Assembly (NCBI RefSeq): GCF_000959725.1
Contig: NZ_CP009323.1
Location: forward strand, 3,162,001 to 3,226,000
Direction of reading: 5' to 3'
Length of the DNA stretch: 64,000 nucleotides
Source: Burkholderia gladioli
GTDB taxonomy: Bacteria > Pseudomonadota > Gammaproteobacteria > Burkholderiales > Burkholderiaceae
This document shows positions 54,555-63,401 of this stretch, piece by piece (the first letter of the stretch is position 1; each line of letters opens with the position of its first letter). The translations under genes were made by a program, and so were the position numbers. Below the pieces are notes generated by a model. That model had not been told where the DNA came from and made no database searches. It saw only the letters and a list, made by a program, of their open reading frames with translations.

Positions 54555-57500
54555 ATGACTGATTCGGCCACCATCCAACCGAAGCCGACCGATGTTTTCG
54601 TCTCGCCGCTCAGCGATTTCCATCCGGTGGACATCGACGCGAACCTCAAGGACCTGAACAAGTGGCTGATCGACATCAGCGGCGGCCTGGTCACGCTCGA
54701 GCGCGTGGAGACGGTGGCGCGCAACATGCCCGTCATCGCGAACATCTTCGCGGCCGTGGACCTGATCTCCGATATCCGCGCGATGCTCAACCATGGCGAC
54801 CGGCCGATCGACCTGTTCGACTGGTTGAACCTCGGGCTCGACGTGATCGGCATCATCCCGATTCCGGCGGGCACCGCGCAGGTTCGCATGGGCGCGCGGC
54901 CGATGCTCAAGCTGATCCGCGAGGAGGTGGTGAAGAACGGCAAGGCGGCGGGCGAGGCTGCCTTGCAACTGGTGCAGCAGGGCATCATCACGGCCATCGT
55001 GTCGAGCCTGCAGGCGCGATATGCCGGTGAGATCGAGACCTTCATCGCCGAGCTGCGCAAGGACCTGGCGGCGGTGCTGAACCGCGCGGCGGATTTCCTC
55101 GGCGCGCTGATGAATGGGCTGGCCGATCTGTTCGCGCATGCGGCTGGCAAGCCGCTGGACTACAGCAAGAACGTCGACGCCGCGGAGAAACATCTGCAGG
55201 AGGCGGGGCACAACATCCTCTACAAGCCGGGCGAGACCTTCAGCAGCATCGGCATGCTGTTCCATGACGCGTTCGCGATCGTGGCCAAGGGCACGGTGAA
55301 TACCGCCACCGCGACGGCCAAGGCGTTCAACTCGGATGCCAGCGCGAAGCTGATGGGGATCGCCGACACGCTTCGGCAGAAGGTTCCGGCCGTGCAGAAG
55401 GCCGTGAAGGGGCTGGACGGCAACGAGGTCGGCAAGATCGGCTGGTTGATCCTGGCGGCGGAGGAAGGCGTTCGGCGCTGGCGCAAGGTGAATCCGAAGC
55501 CGCAGGAGAAGGGCATTCCCTCGCAGGGAACCACGAAGGCGGAGGAGGTGCGGGGGCAGGGGGCGAAGGAGACGCTGCGCTCGACGGCCGCCGCGCAGCT
55601 TCCCGGTGGTGGCTGCTGCTCGTTGAATGGGCCCGTCAAGACGCCGCCTTCGCGCTCGAAAGGATCGATCGGATTCGCGTTCGGCGACGAGCGGATCGAC
55701 CACGACGACTTCAGCATCGATGGGCCCCTGCCGATCACCTGGGTGCGGACCTATCGATCGTTCTTCGATGCGAACGACCAGGGCGGCGAACTCGGCCCTC
55801 GCTGGATCACGCCGTACACGACGCGCTTCGACGTGCATGCCACCAAGCTGGTCTATCACGATGCCGAAGGGCGCAGCCTCGATTACCCCTTGCTCGATAT
55901 CGGGGCCGCGCACGACGATCTTGCCGAGAACCTGACGTTGCTGCGTGTCGACGAGCGTTGGCTGACGCTGACGCGAGGGCATGACATGCTCGAGGCTTAC
56001 GAGCGTCATGGCGATCGCTATCGCATCGCCTTCATCAAGGATCGCGCCGGCAACCAGCAGACGTTCGACTACGACGCCGAGGGGCGTTTGTATCGGCTGA
56101 TCATGCCGCATGTACAGGTCGCCTTCAAACTCGATGCTCAGGGGCGCATCGTCGAGATTGTCGAGCACGACGCGCAAGGCCAGCGCGTCGGGCGCCTGGC
56201 TGCCTATGAATACGATCGCGAAGGGGATCTGGTCGCGGCCTGCGATCGTTTCGGAAATCGACGCGAGTATCGCTACCGGCATCACCTGCTGACGCGTTAT
56301 ACCGATCGCACCGGCCGCGGAATGAACCTCGAATGGGACGGCACGCACGCCAGGGCGCGTTGCTTGCGCGAGTATCGCGACGACGGCAGCGACGAGGTCA
56401 CGCTGGCCTGGCATCCGGACTTCCGGATGGTGAGCGTGACGGACGCGCTTGGCAACGTCACGCGCCACTACTACAACATCAAGGGCTTCACGTTCCGGGT
56501 GATCTACCCGGATGGCAGTGAAGAGTGGATGTATCGCGATGGCAATGACAAGCTGGTGCAGTACATCCATCGCGATGGCGGCATCGAGTTCCTCGACTAC
56601 GACGCGCGCGGCAACTTCGTGCGGCATCGGCGCGTGGACGGCTCGGTCGTGGAGATGGAATACGACGCGAAGGATCAGCTCGTCAAGACGATCGATCCGC
56701 ATGGATACGCCTGGACGCAGGCGTTCGACGACGCGGGGAATATCGTTGCGGCCAAGGATCCGCTCGGCCACGAGACGAAGTACGAGTACAACGAGCAGGG
56801 CCTGCCGATCACGGTGATCGATGCGAAGGGCGGCGCGAAGTCGATGAGCTACGACGCGGGCGGCAGGTTGCTGGCGTATCGCGATTGCTCGGGGAAGACG
56901 ACGCAGTGGACGTATGACGCGGCGGGTCGCCTGAGCGGGACCAAGGATGCCGCAGGGACGATGACGACGTTCCAGTACGCGGCGAACGGACAACTGGAAG
57001 AGATTCGTTCGCCGGCGGGTGTCGAGCGTGTTCAGTACGACTCGGAAGGGCGTTTGCTGGCGGCGACGGATCCGCTGCAGCGTGTGACGCGATATTCGTA
57101 TGACGCGGCTGGGCGGGTTGCGTCGCGTATCGATCCGCTCGGTCAGCGCCTGGGGTACGGCTATGACCGGCTCGGGCGGCTCGTCAGGCTGACCGATGCG
57201 AACGACGCGTCGTATACGTTCCGGTATGACCCGGTCGGGCGCTTGCTCGAGGAAGTCGAGTTCGACGGCAAGTCGACGCTTTATACGTATGACGAGGGTA
57301 GCGGACGTCTCAGCGCGATCGACGATGCGGGGCGGGTGACGCAGGTTGAGCAGGATCGGGCAGGTCGGTTCGCGAAGCGATTGTGCGGCGACGAGGCGGA
57401 GCGCTTTGCCTACGATGCAAGCGGACGACTGGTGGAGGCGAGCAACCGGTACAGCCGGATTCAGCGCTTCTTCGATCCTGTCGGAAACCTTGTGCGGGAA

Positions 57501-59192
57501 CATCATGCGTATGATGTTTTTGGGGTGAAGCGCAGTTATGTCTGGCATCACGGCTATGACGAGCTGGGGAACCGGATTCGCAGCGTGCGGCCGGATGGGC
57601 ACACGATCGATTGGCTGATGTATGGCTCGGGGCATGTGCACGGCTTGCTGGTGGATGGCGAGGAGCGGCTGCAGCTGGAGCGCGATGATCTGCATCGCGA
57701 AGTGAAGCGGACGCTTTCGAGCCGGGTCGTGCAGAGCCTGATGTACGACCCGGCCGGGCGGATCGAGCGGCAGAGCATCCAGCGCGATAAGGCGCCGGCC
57801 GCGTTGAGCATGCGGCGGTATCGATACGATGCTGCCGGGCAGTTGACGCAGATTGAGGACAGCCGGAAGGGGGCGACGGATTACCGGTATGACCCGGTCG
57901 GGCGATTGATCGAGGCGATTGCGCCGGGCTTGCGTGAACGGTTTGCGTTCGATCCGGCGAGCAATATCGTGGATCCGGGGCGGCCTGAGAATGCGCGGAC
58001 GCAAGCTGGCTTGGCGGCGCGTAGTGAAAGCACCTTGCCAGCTTCGGTGCCGAAGGTGCTCGGCAACCTGCTGCGGGAATATGCCGGGACGCACTTCGAT
58101 TACGACGCGCAAGGGCATTTGATTCAGAAGCGTTCGCCCTCGGGGACGCAGCGGTATGAGTGGGGTGCGTTTGACCGGATGCAGGCTGCGCAGGTCGAAG
58201 AGGGTTTGAGACGTAGCGCTTCGAGTTACTACTATGACGCGCTCGGGCGGCGGATTGCCAAGGAAGTCAACGGTGCGCGGACCGTGTTCGGCTGGGATGG
58301 GGATGCGCTCGCGTATGAATCCGACGAGGCACGGAGCACGCACTATGTGTATGAGGCGCGGACCTTCGTGCCGATGGCGCAGTACGTGACGGCGCCGGTC
58401 GAGGGGATCGAGACGCCGGTTGCGCGCGAGGGGGATCGGTATCGGCCGGAGGATGATCCGCTGCAGCGGGTGCCGGCGGCGCAGGGCGATGCGCGGGTGA
58501 TGTTCTATTACTGCGACCAGATCGGGACGCCGTTGATGATGACGGATGAGGCTGGTGAAGTGGTTTGGGAGGCGGCGTACAAGGCCTGGGGCGAGACGCG
58601 GGAGGTGATCGAGCGGGCTTCAGCTGCGTCGGGGGGCGCGGTGGCGAGGAATACGCTGCGGTTCCAGGGGCAGCAGGTGGATGATGAGACGGGGCTGCAT
58701 TACAACCGGCATCGGTACTATGATCCGCAAGTGGGAGGGTTCGTAAGTAAGGACCCGATTGGGCTGGCCGGCGGCTTCAACGTCTATCAATACGCGTTCA
58801 ATCCGATCCAATGGACCGATCCACTAGGTTTAGCGCCATGTAGATGCGATCCTTGCGGGCTTGCCACTCACGGTAGCCAACCCTCCCCGCGTCCAACTGG
58901 AATGCAGTCGCACCACATAATCCAGGATGCGTGGGCGCAAGCTAACGTGCCGGGATATAGCCGCAGCGCAGCGCCCGCGATCCTGCTGCCGCAATCCCCG
59001 GAGCATTCGACGGTTACTGCGCTGCAAAACGCGCGTCGGGATCAGCGCTTGGCGAACGGCCAGTCGAAATGGGCGACCTCAATGGAGGAAGAGTTCAACA
59101 ACTCGTATCGGGACCTCGGAGCCGCGGGCGTGAGCGAAAAATGTAAGCGCAAAGCGATAAAACAGGCGTATAAGCACTTCTACGGTGAATAA
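54555..59192 (+). CDS. Rhs polymorphic toxin with C-terminal Tox-SHH (HNH/EndoVII) nuclease
   Basis: The 1545-residue protein has a 360-residue N-terminal part with hydrophobic segments (DLFDWLNLGLDVIGIIPIPA; QLVQQGIITAIVSSL) and a GGGCCSLNG hinge. DUF6531 follows (DDFSIDGPLPITWVRTYRSF), then many YD repeats, and the Rhs core ends at YQYAFNPIQWTDPLGLA. After this boundary lies a 120-residue toxin with a CRCDPC pretoxin piece and Ser-His-His at about 1452-1454 (MQSHHIIQDAW), the Tox-SHH nuclease signature. I see neither a PAAR motif nor an Eag-type chaperone gene, unlike most Rhs effectors. The VgrG 59 bases upstream is presumably its carrier. Immunity starts one base after the stop. Confidence 0.92.
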   Translation: MTDSATIQPKPTDVFVSPLSDFHPVDIDANLKDLNKWLIDISGGLVTLERVETVARNMPVIANIFAAVDLISDIRAMLNHGDRPIDLFDWLNLGLDVIGIIPIPAGTAQVRMGARPMLKLIREEVVKNGKAAGEAALQLVQQGIITAIVSSLQARYAGEIETFIAELRKDLAAVLNRAADFLGALMNGLADLFAHAAGKPLDYSKNVDAAEKHLQEAGHNILYKPGETFSSIGMLFHDAFAIVAKGTVNTATATAKAFNSDASAKLMGIADTLRQKVPAVQKAVKGLDGNEVGKIGWLILAAEEGVRRWRKVNPKPQEKGIPSQGTTKAEEVRGQGAKETLRSTAAAQLPGGGCCSLNGPVKTPPSRSKGSIGFAFGDERIDHDDFSIDGPLPITWVRTYRSFFDANDQGGELGPRWITPYTTRFDVHATKLVYHDAEGRSLDYPLLDIGAAHDDLAENLTLLRVDERWLTLTRGHDMLEAYERHGDRYRIAFIKDRAGNQQTFDYDAEGRLYRLIMPHVQVAFKLDAQGRIVEIVEHDAQGQRVGRLAAYEYDREGDLVAACDRFGNRREYRYRHHLLTRYTDRTGRGMNLEWDGTHARARCLREYRDDGSDEVTLAWHPDFRMVSVTDALGNVTRHYYNIKGFTFRVIYPDGSEEWMYRDGNDKLVQYIHRDGGIEFLDYDARGNFVRHRRVDGSVVEMEYDAKDQLVKTIDPHGYAWTQAFDDAGNIVAAKDPLGHETKYEYNEQGLPITVIDAKGGAKSMSYDAGGRLLAYRDCSGKTTQWTYDAAGRLSGTKDAAGTMTTFQYAANGQLEEIRSPAGVERVQYDSEGRLLAATDPLQRVTRYSYDAAGRVASRIDPLGQRLGYGYDRLGRLVRLTDANDASYTFRYDPVGRLLEEVEFDGKSTLYTYDEGSGRLSAIDDAGRVTQVEQDRAGRFAKRLCGDEAERFAYDASGRLVEASNRYSRIQRFFDPVGNLVREHHAYDVFGVKRSYVWHHGYDELGNRIRSVRPDGHTIDWLMYGSGHVHGLLVDGEERLQLERDDLHREVKRTLSSRVVQSLMYDPAGRIERQSIQRDKAPAALSMRRYRYDAAGQLTQIEDSRKGATDYRYDPVGRLIEAIAPGLRERFAFDPASNIVDPGRPENARTQAGLAARSESTLPASVPKVLGNLLREYAGTHFDYDAQGHLIQKRSPSGTQRYEWGAFDRMQAAQVEEGLRRSASSYYYDALGRRIAKEVNGARTVFGWDGDALAYESDEARSTHYVYEARTFVPMAQYVTAPVEGIETPVAREGDRYRPEDDPLQRVPAAQGDARVMFYYCDQIGTPLMMTDEAGEVVWEAAYKAWGETREVIERASAASGGAVARNTLRFQGQQVDDETGLHYNRHRYYDPQVGGFVSKDPIGLAGGFNVYQYAFNPIQWTDPLGLAPCRCDPCGLATHGSQPSPRPTGMQSHHIIQDAWAQANVPGYSRSAAPAILLPQSPEHSTVTALQNARRDQRLANGQSKWATSMEEEFNNSYRDLGAAGVSEKCKRKAIKQAYKHFYGE
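58370..58735 (+). repeat. Rhs core segment duplicated at 61595
   Basis: About 365 bases of the rhs 3' core (GTDG-type region from PMAQYVTAPVEGIE to DDETGLHYN) recur almost unchanged at 61595-61958. Shorter relatives begin at 59685 and 60611. These are the shared junctions through which alternative toxin tips can recombine onto the full-length rhs gene. Confidence 0.85.
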
Positions 59193-59630
59193 GTGGACAT
59201 CGCACAATGCATAGCGCAGATTTCAACGATCTGGCAAGGTCAGCCTGGAGCTTCTGAGCCCAGCTTGGACGACATCGAGCGTCACACTCGATTGGCGCTG
59301 CCGGCGGACTTTCGCGAGTTCATGAGATGGTCAGATGGAGGCGCGGCGAAGTTCCCGCGCGTCTACCTTTCACTATGGTCGTCTTCCAAAGTGATTGACC
59401 TAAACAGGGACTACCAGATCAACCGCTATCTGGGCGATCGGGTTATTGCTATCGGGTCGGATGGCGGCCCAATTTGCTTTCTTCTCGACTTCCGCTCCTC
59501 GGACAATCCGGTCTTCGCAAGCGTCAATTTTGGGGACCTCGATCCTGCGGAAATCAAACAGGTCGCGCCAACGTTTACCGGGGCCGTTGAGTTGGCGCTG
59601 TCAGGGCAGCTTGACGACGACGCTCTGTAG
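59193..59630 (+). CDS. SMI1/KNR4 (SUKH) family immunity protein
   Basis: A 145-residue cytoplasmic protein of the SUKH fold (LDDIERHTRLALPADFREFM, WSDGGAAKFPRVYLSLWSS). It starts with GTG directly after the rhs stop codon, so translation is coupled to the toxin. Members neutralise the cognate C-terminal toxin in the cell and in sister cells. Pairing with the Tox-SHH nuclease of the preceding gene is inferred from this adjacency. Confidence 0.85.
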   Translation: MDIAQCIAQISTIWQGQPGASEPSLDDIERHTRLALPADFREFMRWSDGGAAKFPRVYLSLWSSSKVIDLNRDYQINRYLGDRVIAIGSDGGPICFLLDFRSSDNPVFASVNFGDLDPAEIKQVAPTFTGAVELALSGQLDDDAL

Positions 59631-59645
59631 GGTACGTCGCCGTGA

Positions 59646-60220
59646 ATCGTCACATGCGCCGAAGACAACGACGCGGCCTGCGGACGGTTTCAAGGGCAGT
59701 ACTATGATGCCGAGACGGGGCTGCACTACAACCGGCATCGGTATTACGATCCGGCATCGGGGCGTTTCGTGTCGAAGGATCCGATCGGACTGGAAGGTGG
59801 TATCAATGTCTATCAATACGCGCCGAACCCGACAGGCTGGATCGATCCGCTTGGCCTTGCCCGCTGCCCTTGCGATCCGTGTGATAAGTCTCGCCGGTCA
59901 AGCCTGAGAGATATTCGTCGTCAGCTCGGTATCCCGTTGTCGCAGCAGCCTATCAACCAGAAAATGGTTCCGTTGACAGATTCCAGCGGAAATTGGCTTC
60001 TTGGCGACGACAACAAGCCCGTCATGACGCGGGAACTGACCTATCAGGTCGGTGATAAAAATGTGGTCATCCAAGACCATTCTGCGGGCCACGTATTCGG
60101 AGAAGGGGGATTGGCGATCAACCGTCACACCACAACGTGCGCCCCGAAGACAATACTCGTACAGGGAAGATCCAAGGGATGGATGATCATTATTACTTCG
60201 ACTGCCGGAACAAGAAATGA
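59646..60220 (+). pseudogene. Displaced Rhs toxin tip 1, one frameshift
   Basis: An Rhs core end ([38 protein letters not shown]) is followed by a toxin of about 115 residues with motifs [12 protein letters not shown] and, in the +1 frame, [18 protein letters not shown] and [12 protein letters not shown]. The two halves join if a run of five G (60105-60109) had six. Read that way, the stop codon TGA overlaps the start of the next gene as ATGA, the normal toxin-immunity arrangement. The toxin family is not assigned. There is no proper start, so this is a silent cassette usable only by recombination onto rhs. Confidence 0.75.
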
Positions 60221-60612
60221 GCCTGATACAGCGGATCATGAATCCACAAGCCCTCACCGCGCTTTATGGGCGCGACGCACCGCTTGATGGTGCCGAGATC
60301 GTCGAGGTTCTGCTCAAGCGGGACGAGCCTCGACTGTCGGTGAGAATCATGACTACTCAGAAGCCGTTGTCTCCGCCGAGCCGATGGCCGAAAGATTACG
60401 ATGTCGTCTATCTAAGCTTGTCATTTATCGGTGTTTGCGATCTCTCGATTGGGAATTGGGGGCACGACAACATTGTTGCGACGTTTATATCGACCGTCGC
60501 TGATAATATTGCTTCGATAACGGTCAATTGCAAGGAAGGCGCGTCGATTAAGTTCAAGTGTGACTGGGTTCGCGTGGAGGGAGTCACATCCGGCCATCTA
60601 GGTAGCGCCTAA
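60217..60612 (+). CDS. Imm50-like immunity protein
   Basis: A 131-residue soluble protein. Text such as [56 protein letters not shown] and [12 protein letters not shown] follows the Imm50 pattern (LYG near the start, then repeated beta-strands). Its ATG overlaps the restored stop of displaced toxin tip 1, its presumed partner. The frame is intact, whereas the toxin is broken. Confidence 0.72.
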   Translation: MSLIQRIMNPQALTALYGRDAPLDGAEIVEVLLKRDEPRLSVRIMTTQKPLSPPSRWPKDYDVVYLSLSFIGVCDLSIGNWGHDNIVATFISTVADNIASITVNCKEGASIKFKCDWVRVEGVTSGHLGSA

Positions 60613-60922
60613 CGTCTATCAATACGCGCCCAAACCGGTTGAGTGGACCGATCCGCCTGGATTGAGCAAGTACATTCCAGTGCCATCGAGTTTGCCGGGC
60701 TTCCCGGATGCAACGCGAGCGAAACCGAAGACATCAGTGCAAGGTGATGGAGGTTTAAGAAAACGTTGGAAGTGAGCGAATGGTTGAATTTGCGAGTGGG
60801 ACTCCCAGTATGGTGAAGTTGAGATGTACAACAAGCGAGGGAAGCACATGGGTGCGTTTGATCCAGAGACTGGTGAAGCCCTAGGCAAGGGAGCGGACCC
60901 TACGAGGAGGGTTGAGCCATGA
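60611..60922 (+). pseudogene. Displaced Rhs tip 2: colicin E3-like ribosomal RNase, inactivated
   Basis: One frame runs from Rhs junction text ([19 protein letters not shown]) into a domain with RKRW, CEWDSQYGEVEMYNKRGKH, GAFDPETGEAL and ADPTRRVEP. This is the cytotoxic 16S rRNA-cleaving domain of colicin E3 and cloacin. Two in-frame stops interrupt it (TGA at 60773 and 60785). The E3 active triad Asp-His-Glu lies in EWDSQHGELE; here His is Tyr, and the conserved Tyr before Glu-Trp is Cys. Thus it is dead by three kinds of change. Its last codons overlap an immunity-like frame by ATGA. Confidence 0.78.
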
Positions 60923-61037
60923 GTGAAGAAAAGGTATATCGGTTTTTGAGCGAGAGCATCAACTTGTGCCGTTTGTGAAAGAAGGATTTGATTTCGAGCG
61001 ATTCGAACATTTTCTTTCCTTTGATGGTTTATCGTAG
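60919..61037 (+). pseudogene. Remnant of the immunity gene for the colicin E3-like tip
   Basis: The frame starts at an ATG overlapping the toxin stop (MSEEKVYRF) and ends prematurely. A one-base shift at a run of five T (60943-60947) restores FFEREHQLVPFVKEGFDFERF and further residues until a stop at 61035. It is too short to be a working immunity protein. Family could not be assigned; its position alone suggests the E3-like partner. Confidence 0.5.
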
Positions 61038-61146
61038 ATACTTGCCATATGTAGAATCATCCATGGGTGGAGTATTTTAGCGTACAAGGCGGCTCATGGC
61101 GGTGCGCACCCACCTTTGAATTTGAGTGGTTATTAAGGGTGGGTAG
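61038..61146 (+). other. Gene-free AT-rich spacer
   Basis: No coding or structural element is seen. The sequence is AT-rich like the following genes and was probably imported with them. Confidence 0.4.
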
Positions 61147-61548
61147 ATGAAATTATGGATGTCCGGAGAAAATGAAGCGGATATTGGTGATGATGCTCGT
61201 GTTGTCAGAAATGCAATTGAGTCCGTTGTCAATAAATTTATGGATGGGCAGGTATTTTCGGATGGATTTGAGAAGTGGGCCTTTGTAACGATAATGCTAT
61301 CTGAGAAATTTATCTCTGGGTTTCCTGAGGTTGCGAAGGTGTCGTCGAAAGGTAAGGTTCTTGAGTTTCGCCTCAGAATTTCTCACGATGATTTCAAAAT
61401 GGCCTCCTCGGTTGATAAAATCTCCATGACTATTGATGCTTTGGAGCGATCTGTGGGGATGATGGATAAATTGAAGGTTTCTTTGGAAAGTCAAGGAAAA
61501 TTTCTCGATATTATTAATAAAACGCGTCAAGCCTTATTGCATGATTGA
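61147..61548 (+). CDS. Imm44-like immunity protein without adjacent toxin
   Basis: A 133-residue protein beginning MKLWMSGENEADIGDDARVV, with RNAIESVVNKF, EKWAFVTIMLSEKF, SSKGKVLEFRLRISHDDFK and ALERSVGMMDKL. This matches the Imm44 pattern (WMSGE...DVGD, then a KWAF strand). Base composition is much more AT-rich than the chromosome. No toxin remnant precedes it, so it is an orphan immunity gene. Its frame is intact over its whole length, which suggests selection for protection against a toxin made by other strains. Confidence 0.65.
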   Translation: MKLWMSGENEADIGDDARVVRNAIESVVNKFMDGQVFSDGFEKWAFVTIMLSEKFISGFPEVAKVSSKGKVLEFRLRISHDDFKMASSVDKISMTIDALERSVGMMDKLKVSLESQGKFLDIINKTRQALLHD

Positions 61549-61589
61549 GTTGTTGTATTTTGAATCAATGCTCCTGTTCGAGTTTTGAG

Positions 61590-62420
61590 TGATTCGTGCC
61601 GATGGCGCAATATGTGACGGCGCCGGTCGAAGGGATCGAGACGCCGGTTGCGCGCGAGGGGGATCGGTATCGGCCGGAGGATGATCCGCTGCAGCGGGTG
61701 CCGGTGGCGCAGGGCGATGCGCGGGTGATGTTCTATTACTGCGACCAGATCGGTACGCCGTTGATGATGACGGCTTAGGCTGGTGAAGTGGTTTGGGAGG
61801 CGGCGTACAAGGCCTGGGGCGAGACGCGGGAGGTGATTGAGCGGGCTTCGGCTGCGGCGGGGGGCGCGGTGGCGAGGAATACGCTGCGGTTCCAGGGGCA
61901 GCAGGTGGATGATGAGACGGGGCTGCACTATAACTTGCATCGATACTATGACCCTGAATCGAGTCGGTTTACGTCCTGAGATCCGATCAAGCTCGAAGGC
62001 GGTAGCAATCTATATCAATACGCACCTAATTCGACGCAATGGGTCGATCCGCTAGGATTGGCAAAAGTTTGTTGCTGCGGAGAACCATACGTAGATCCGG
62101 ATGCGCGCTGGCGAGATGTTATGAACAATTCGAATACACCAAGTTCAATGCGCGGCTGGCTCCAGAATCAAGCGCGTAGAGTCGATGCTGGTCAGCAAAT
62201 TAACATTAAAGCCCCTCCGGGGTATGAACTTGCACACAGACCTCGTTTCGAAAATGATTCTGGTTACGATTATTCACATGCTGATCCGATGTTGGCTGCC
62301 GATCACCGGGGCATTCAGCATCGCTATTGGTGCAAGCGGAATGGGTGCCGGTCGGCAAAGATGCCAAGCTGCGGGGCGCCCGGCACAGGCAAGTTGAGGT
62401 GGGTTCTTTACCCTAAGTGA
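61590..62420 (+). pseudogene. Displaced Rhs tip 3: duplicated Rhs core plus Ntox8-like toxin, two stops
   Basis: The frame starts in the duplicated Rhs core (VPMAQYVTAPVEGIETPV), continues over DDETGLHYN and PLGLAKVCCCG, and ends in a toxin with MRGWLQNQARRVDAGQQI, PPGYELAHRPRFENDSGYDY, SHADPMLAADHRGIQHRYW. This matches the bacterial toxin 8 (Ntox8) pattern. Two stops lie in the core part: TAG at 61776 where the parent has GAG, and TGA at 61977 where it has AAG. The toxin part itself is intact. It would become active if recombined onto rhs before the second stop. Confidence 0.75.
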
Positions 62421-62423
62421 GAA

Positions 62424-62855
62424 ATGATGAATAAAGCGCGAGTAATAGGTACAACAGTAGCCGCAATCAATGCGGCTGAAACGGAATTGGCGCGAACCTT
62501 GCCCAAGTCGTTCTCAGAGTGGTTGTTGAACAACAATGGCAAAGCACTAGGTGCTTTGGTGGTTTTTCCTGTATTTGATGCGCGAGATCCTCGAAAAACT
62601 TGGGAGTCGATAGTTCGCCACTTTAAGGGGGATTGGCAAGGGTGGCGAGATAATTTCTCTGGTAGTGCTGTCGATTTTTCACAATTGCTTCCATTTGCGG
62701 AATTTGGAACTGGGGATTACTACTGCTTCGATTATAAAAATCTCGGCGATGCAGGAGAGCCTGTTGTGGTTCTCTGGTCGCATGAAACAGGGGAAACTTT
62801 AGTGGTTGCTGATAGCTTTGCGGCTTTTCTCACTATGCCTGGCCGGCCTGGATGA
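62424..62855 (+). CDS. SMI1/KNR4 (SUKH) immunity protein for the Ntox8-like tip
   Basis: A 143-residue SUKH protein (AAETELARTLPKSFSEWLLNNNG, LPFAEFGTGDYYCFDYKNL, GEPVVVLWSHETGETLVVADSF). It begins three bases after the stop of the Ntox8-like cassette, giving a tight toxin-immunity pair. The frame is intact. A minimal leader (GAGAAATG) is present. Confidence 0.82.
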   Translation: MMNKARVIGTTVAAINAAETELARTLPKSFSEWLLNNNGKALGALVVFPVFDARDPRKTWESIVRHFKGDWQGWRDNFSGSAVDFSQLLPFAEFGTGDYYCFDYKNLGDAGEPVVVLWSHETGETLVVADSFAAFLTMPGRPG

Positions 62856-63030
62856 CGGTGAAATAGGCGTCTTGGGCTGCATGGGTGGCCCTGTTCTTTC
62901 TGGATATTATCCTGGATCGATTCGTTCGGTTTTGTAGCCAGGAGAGCGCAAAAAATGGCCTCTTTGTCAAGAGAAATTTTGATAAATTTCTTCTGATGAT
63001 CCGTGTGGTGGAGAAGCAAATGAGGTTGAA
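62856..63030 (+). other. Gene-free AT-rich spacer
   Basis: About 175 bases without a coding frame. A run of AT-rich sequence near 62960-62995 (GAGAAATTTTGATAAATTTC) may be part of a promoter for the following immunity-like gene. Confidence 0.35.
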
Positions 63031-63401
63031 ATGAATTCATCAATAAATTATCGAGCGTATAAGGAGATTTCTGAATTTCTTGATGCAATTAACTCGATGA
63101 ACAAAGAGGTTTTAAAGTCAAGGTTTGGTGTGAGTGAGCCAATTCTTGATGAGATATGTGAATCTCTTGAAGATTATTTTGGGGAAAAATCTATTGTCGA
63201 TTTGGCGCCGATTGGGGAGGCGTTTTCCAGTAAGAGAGGTTCGAGGCCATATATTGATATTTTCGAGATGGATGACGATAAATCCTGGGGGCGGAATGCG
63301 TGCTCTGGGTGGGCGGCAAAGCTGCGGAACCTATTTTGCATGTTGAGCTACTCGAAACAAACGATGGTCTGAACTTGAAGTACAAATATATCGGATCGTA
63401 G
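63031..63401 (+). pseudogene. DUF7668-like immunity-type gene, frameshifted
   Basis: The N-terminal frame (FLDAINSMNKEVLKSRFGV, LEDYFGEKSIVDLAPIGEAF, RPYIDIFEMDDDKSWG) is followed in another frame by AECVLWVGGKAAEPILHVEL and LKYKYIGS up to TAG at 63399. Both parts join if the five-G run at 63287-63291 contained six. The restored protein (about 124 residues) resembles DUF7668-type proteins found among Rhs and contact-dependent toxin loci. As written, the C-terminal third is lost. Confidence 0.6.

Noticed and set aside
54537..58343. Very long open frame antisense to rhs (over 1200 codons)
   Set aside because: It is a mirror of the strongly biased codons of rhs, has no ribosome-binding site and no recognisable protein text. 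Rhs sense coding is certain.
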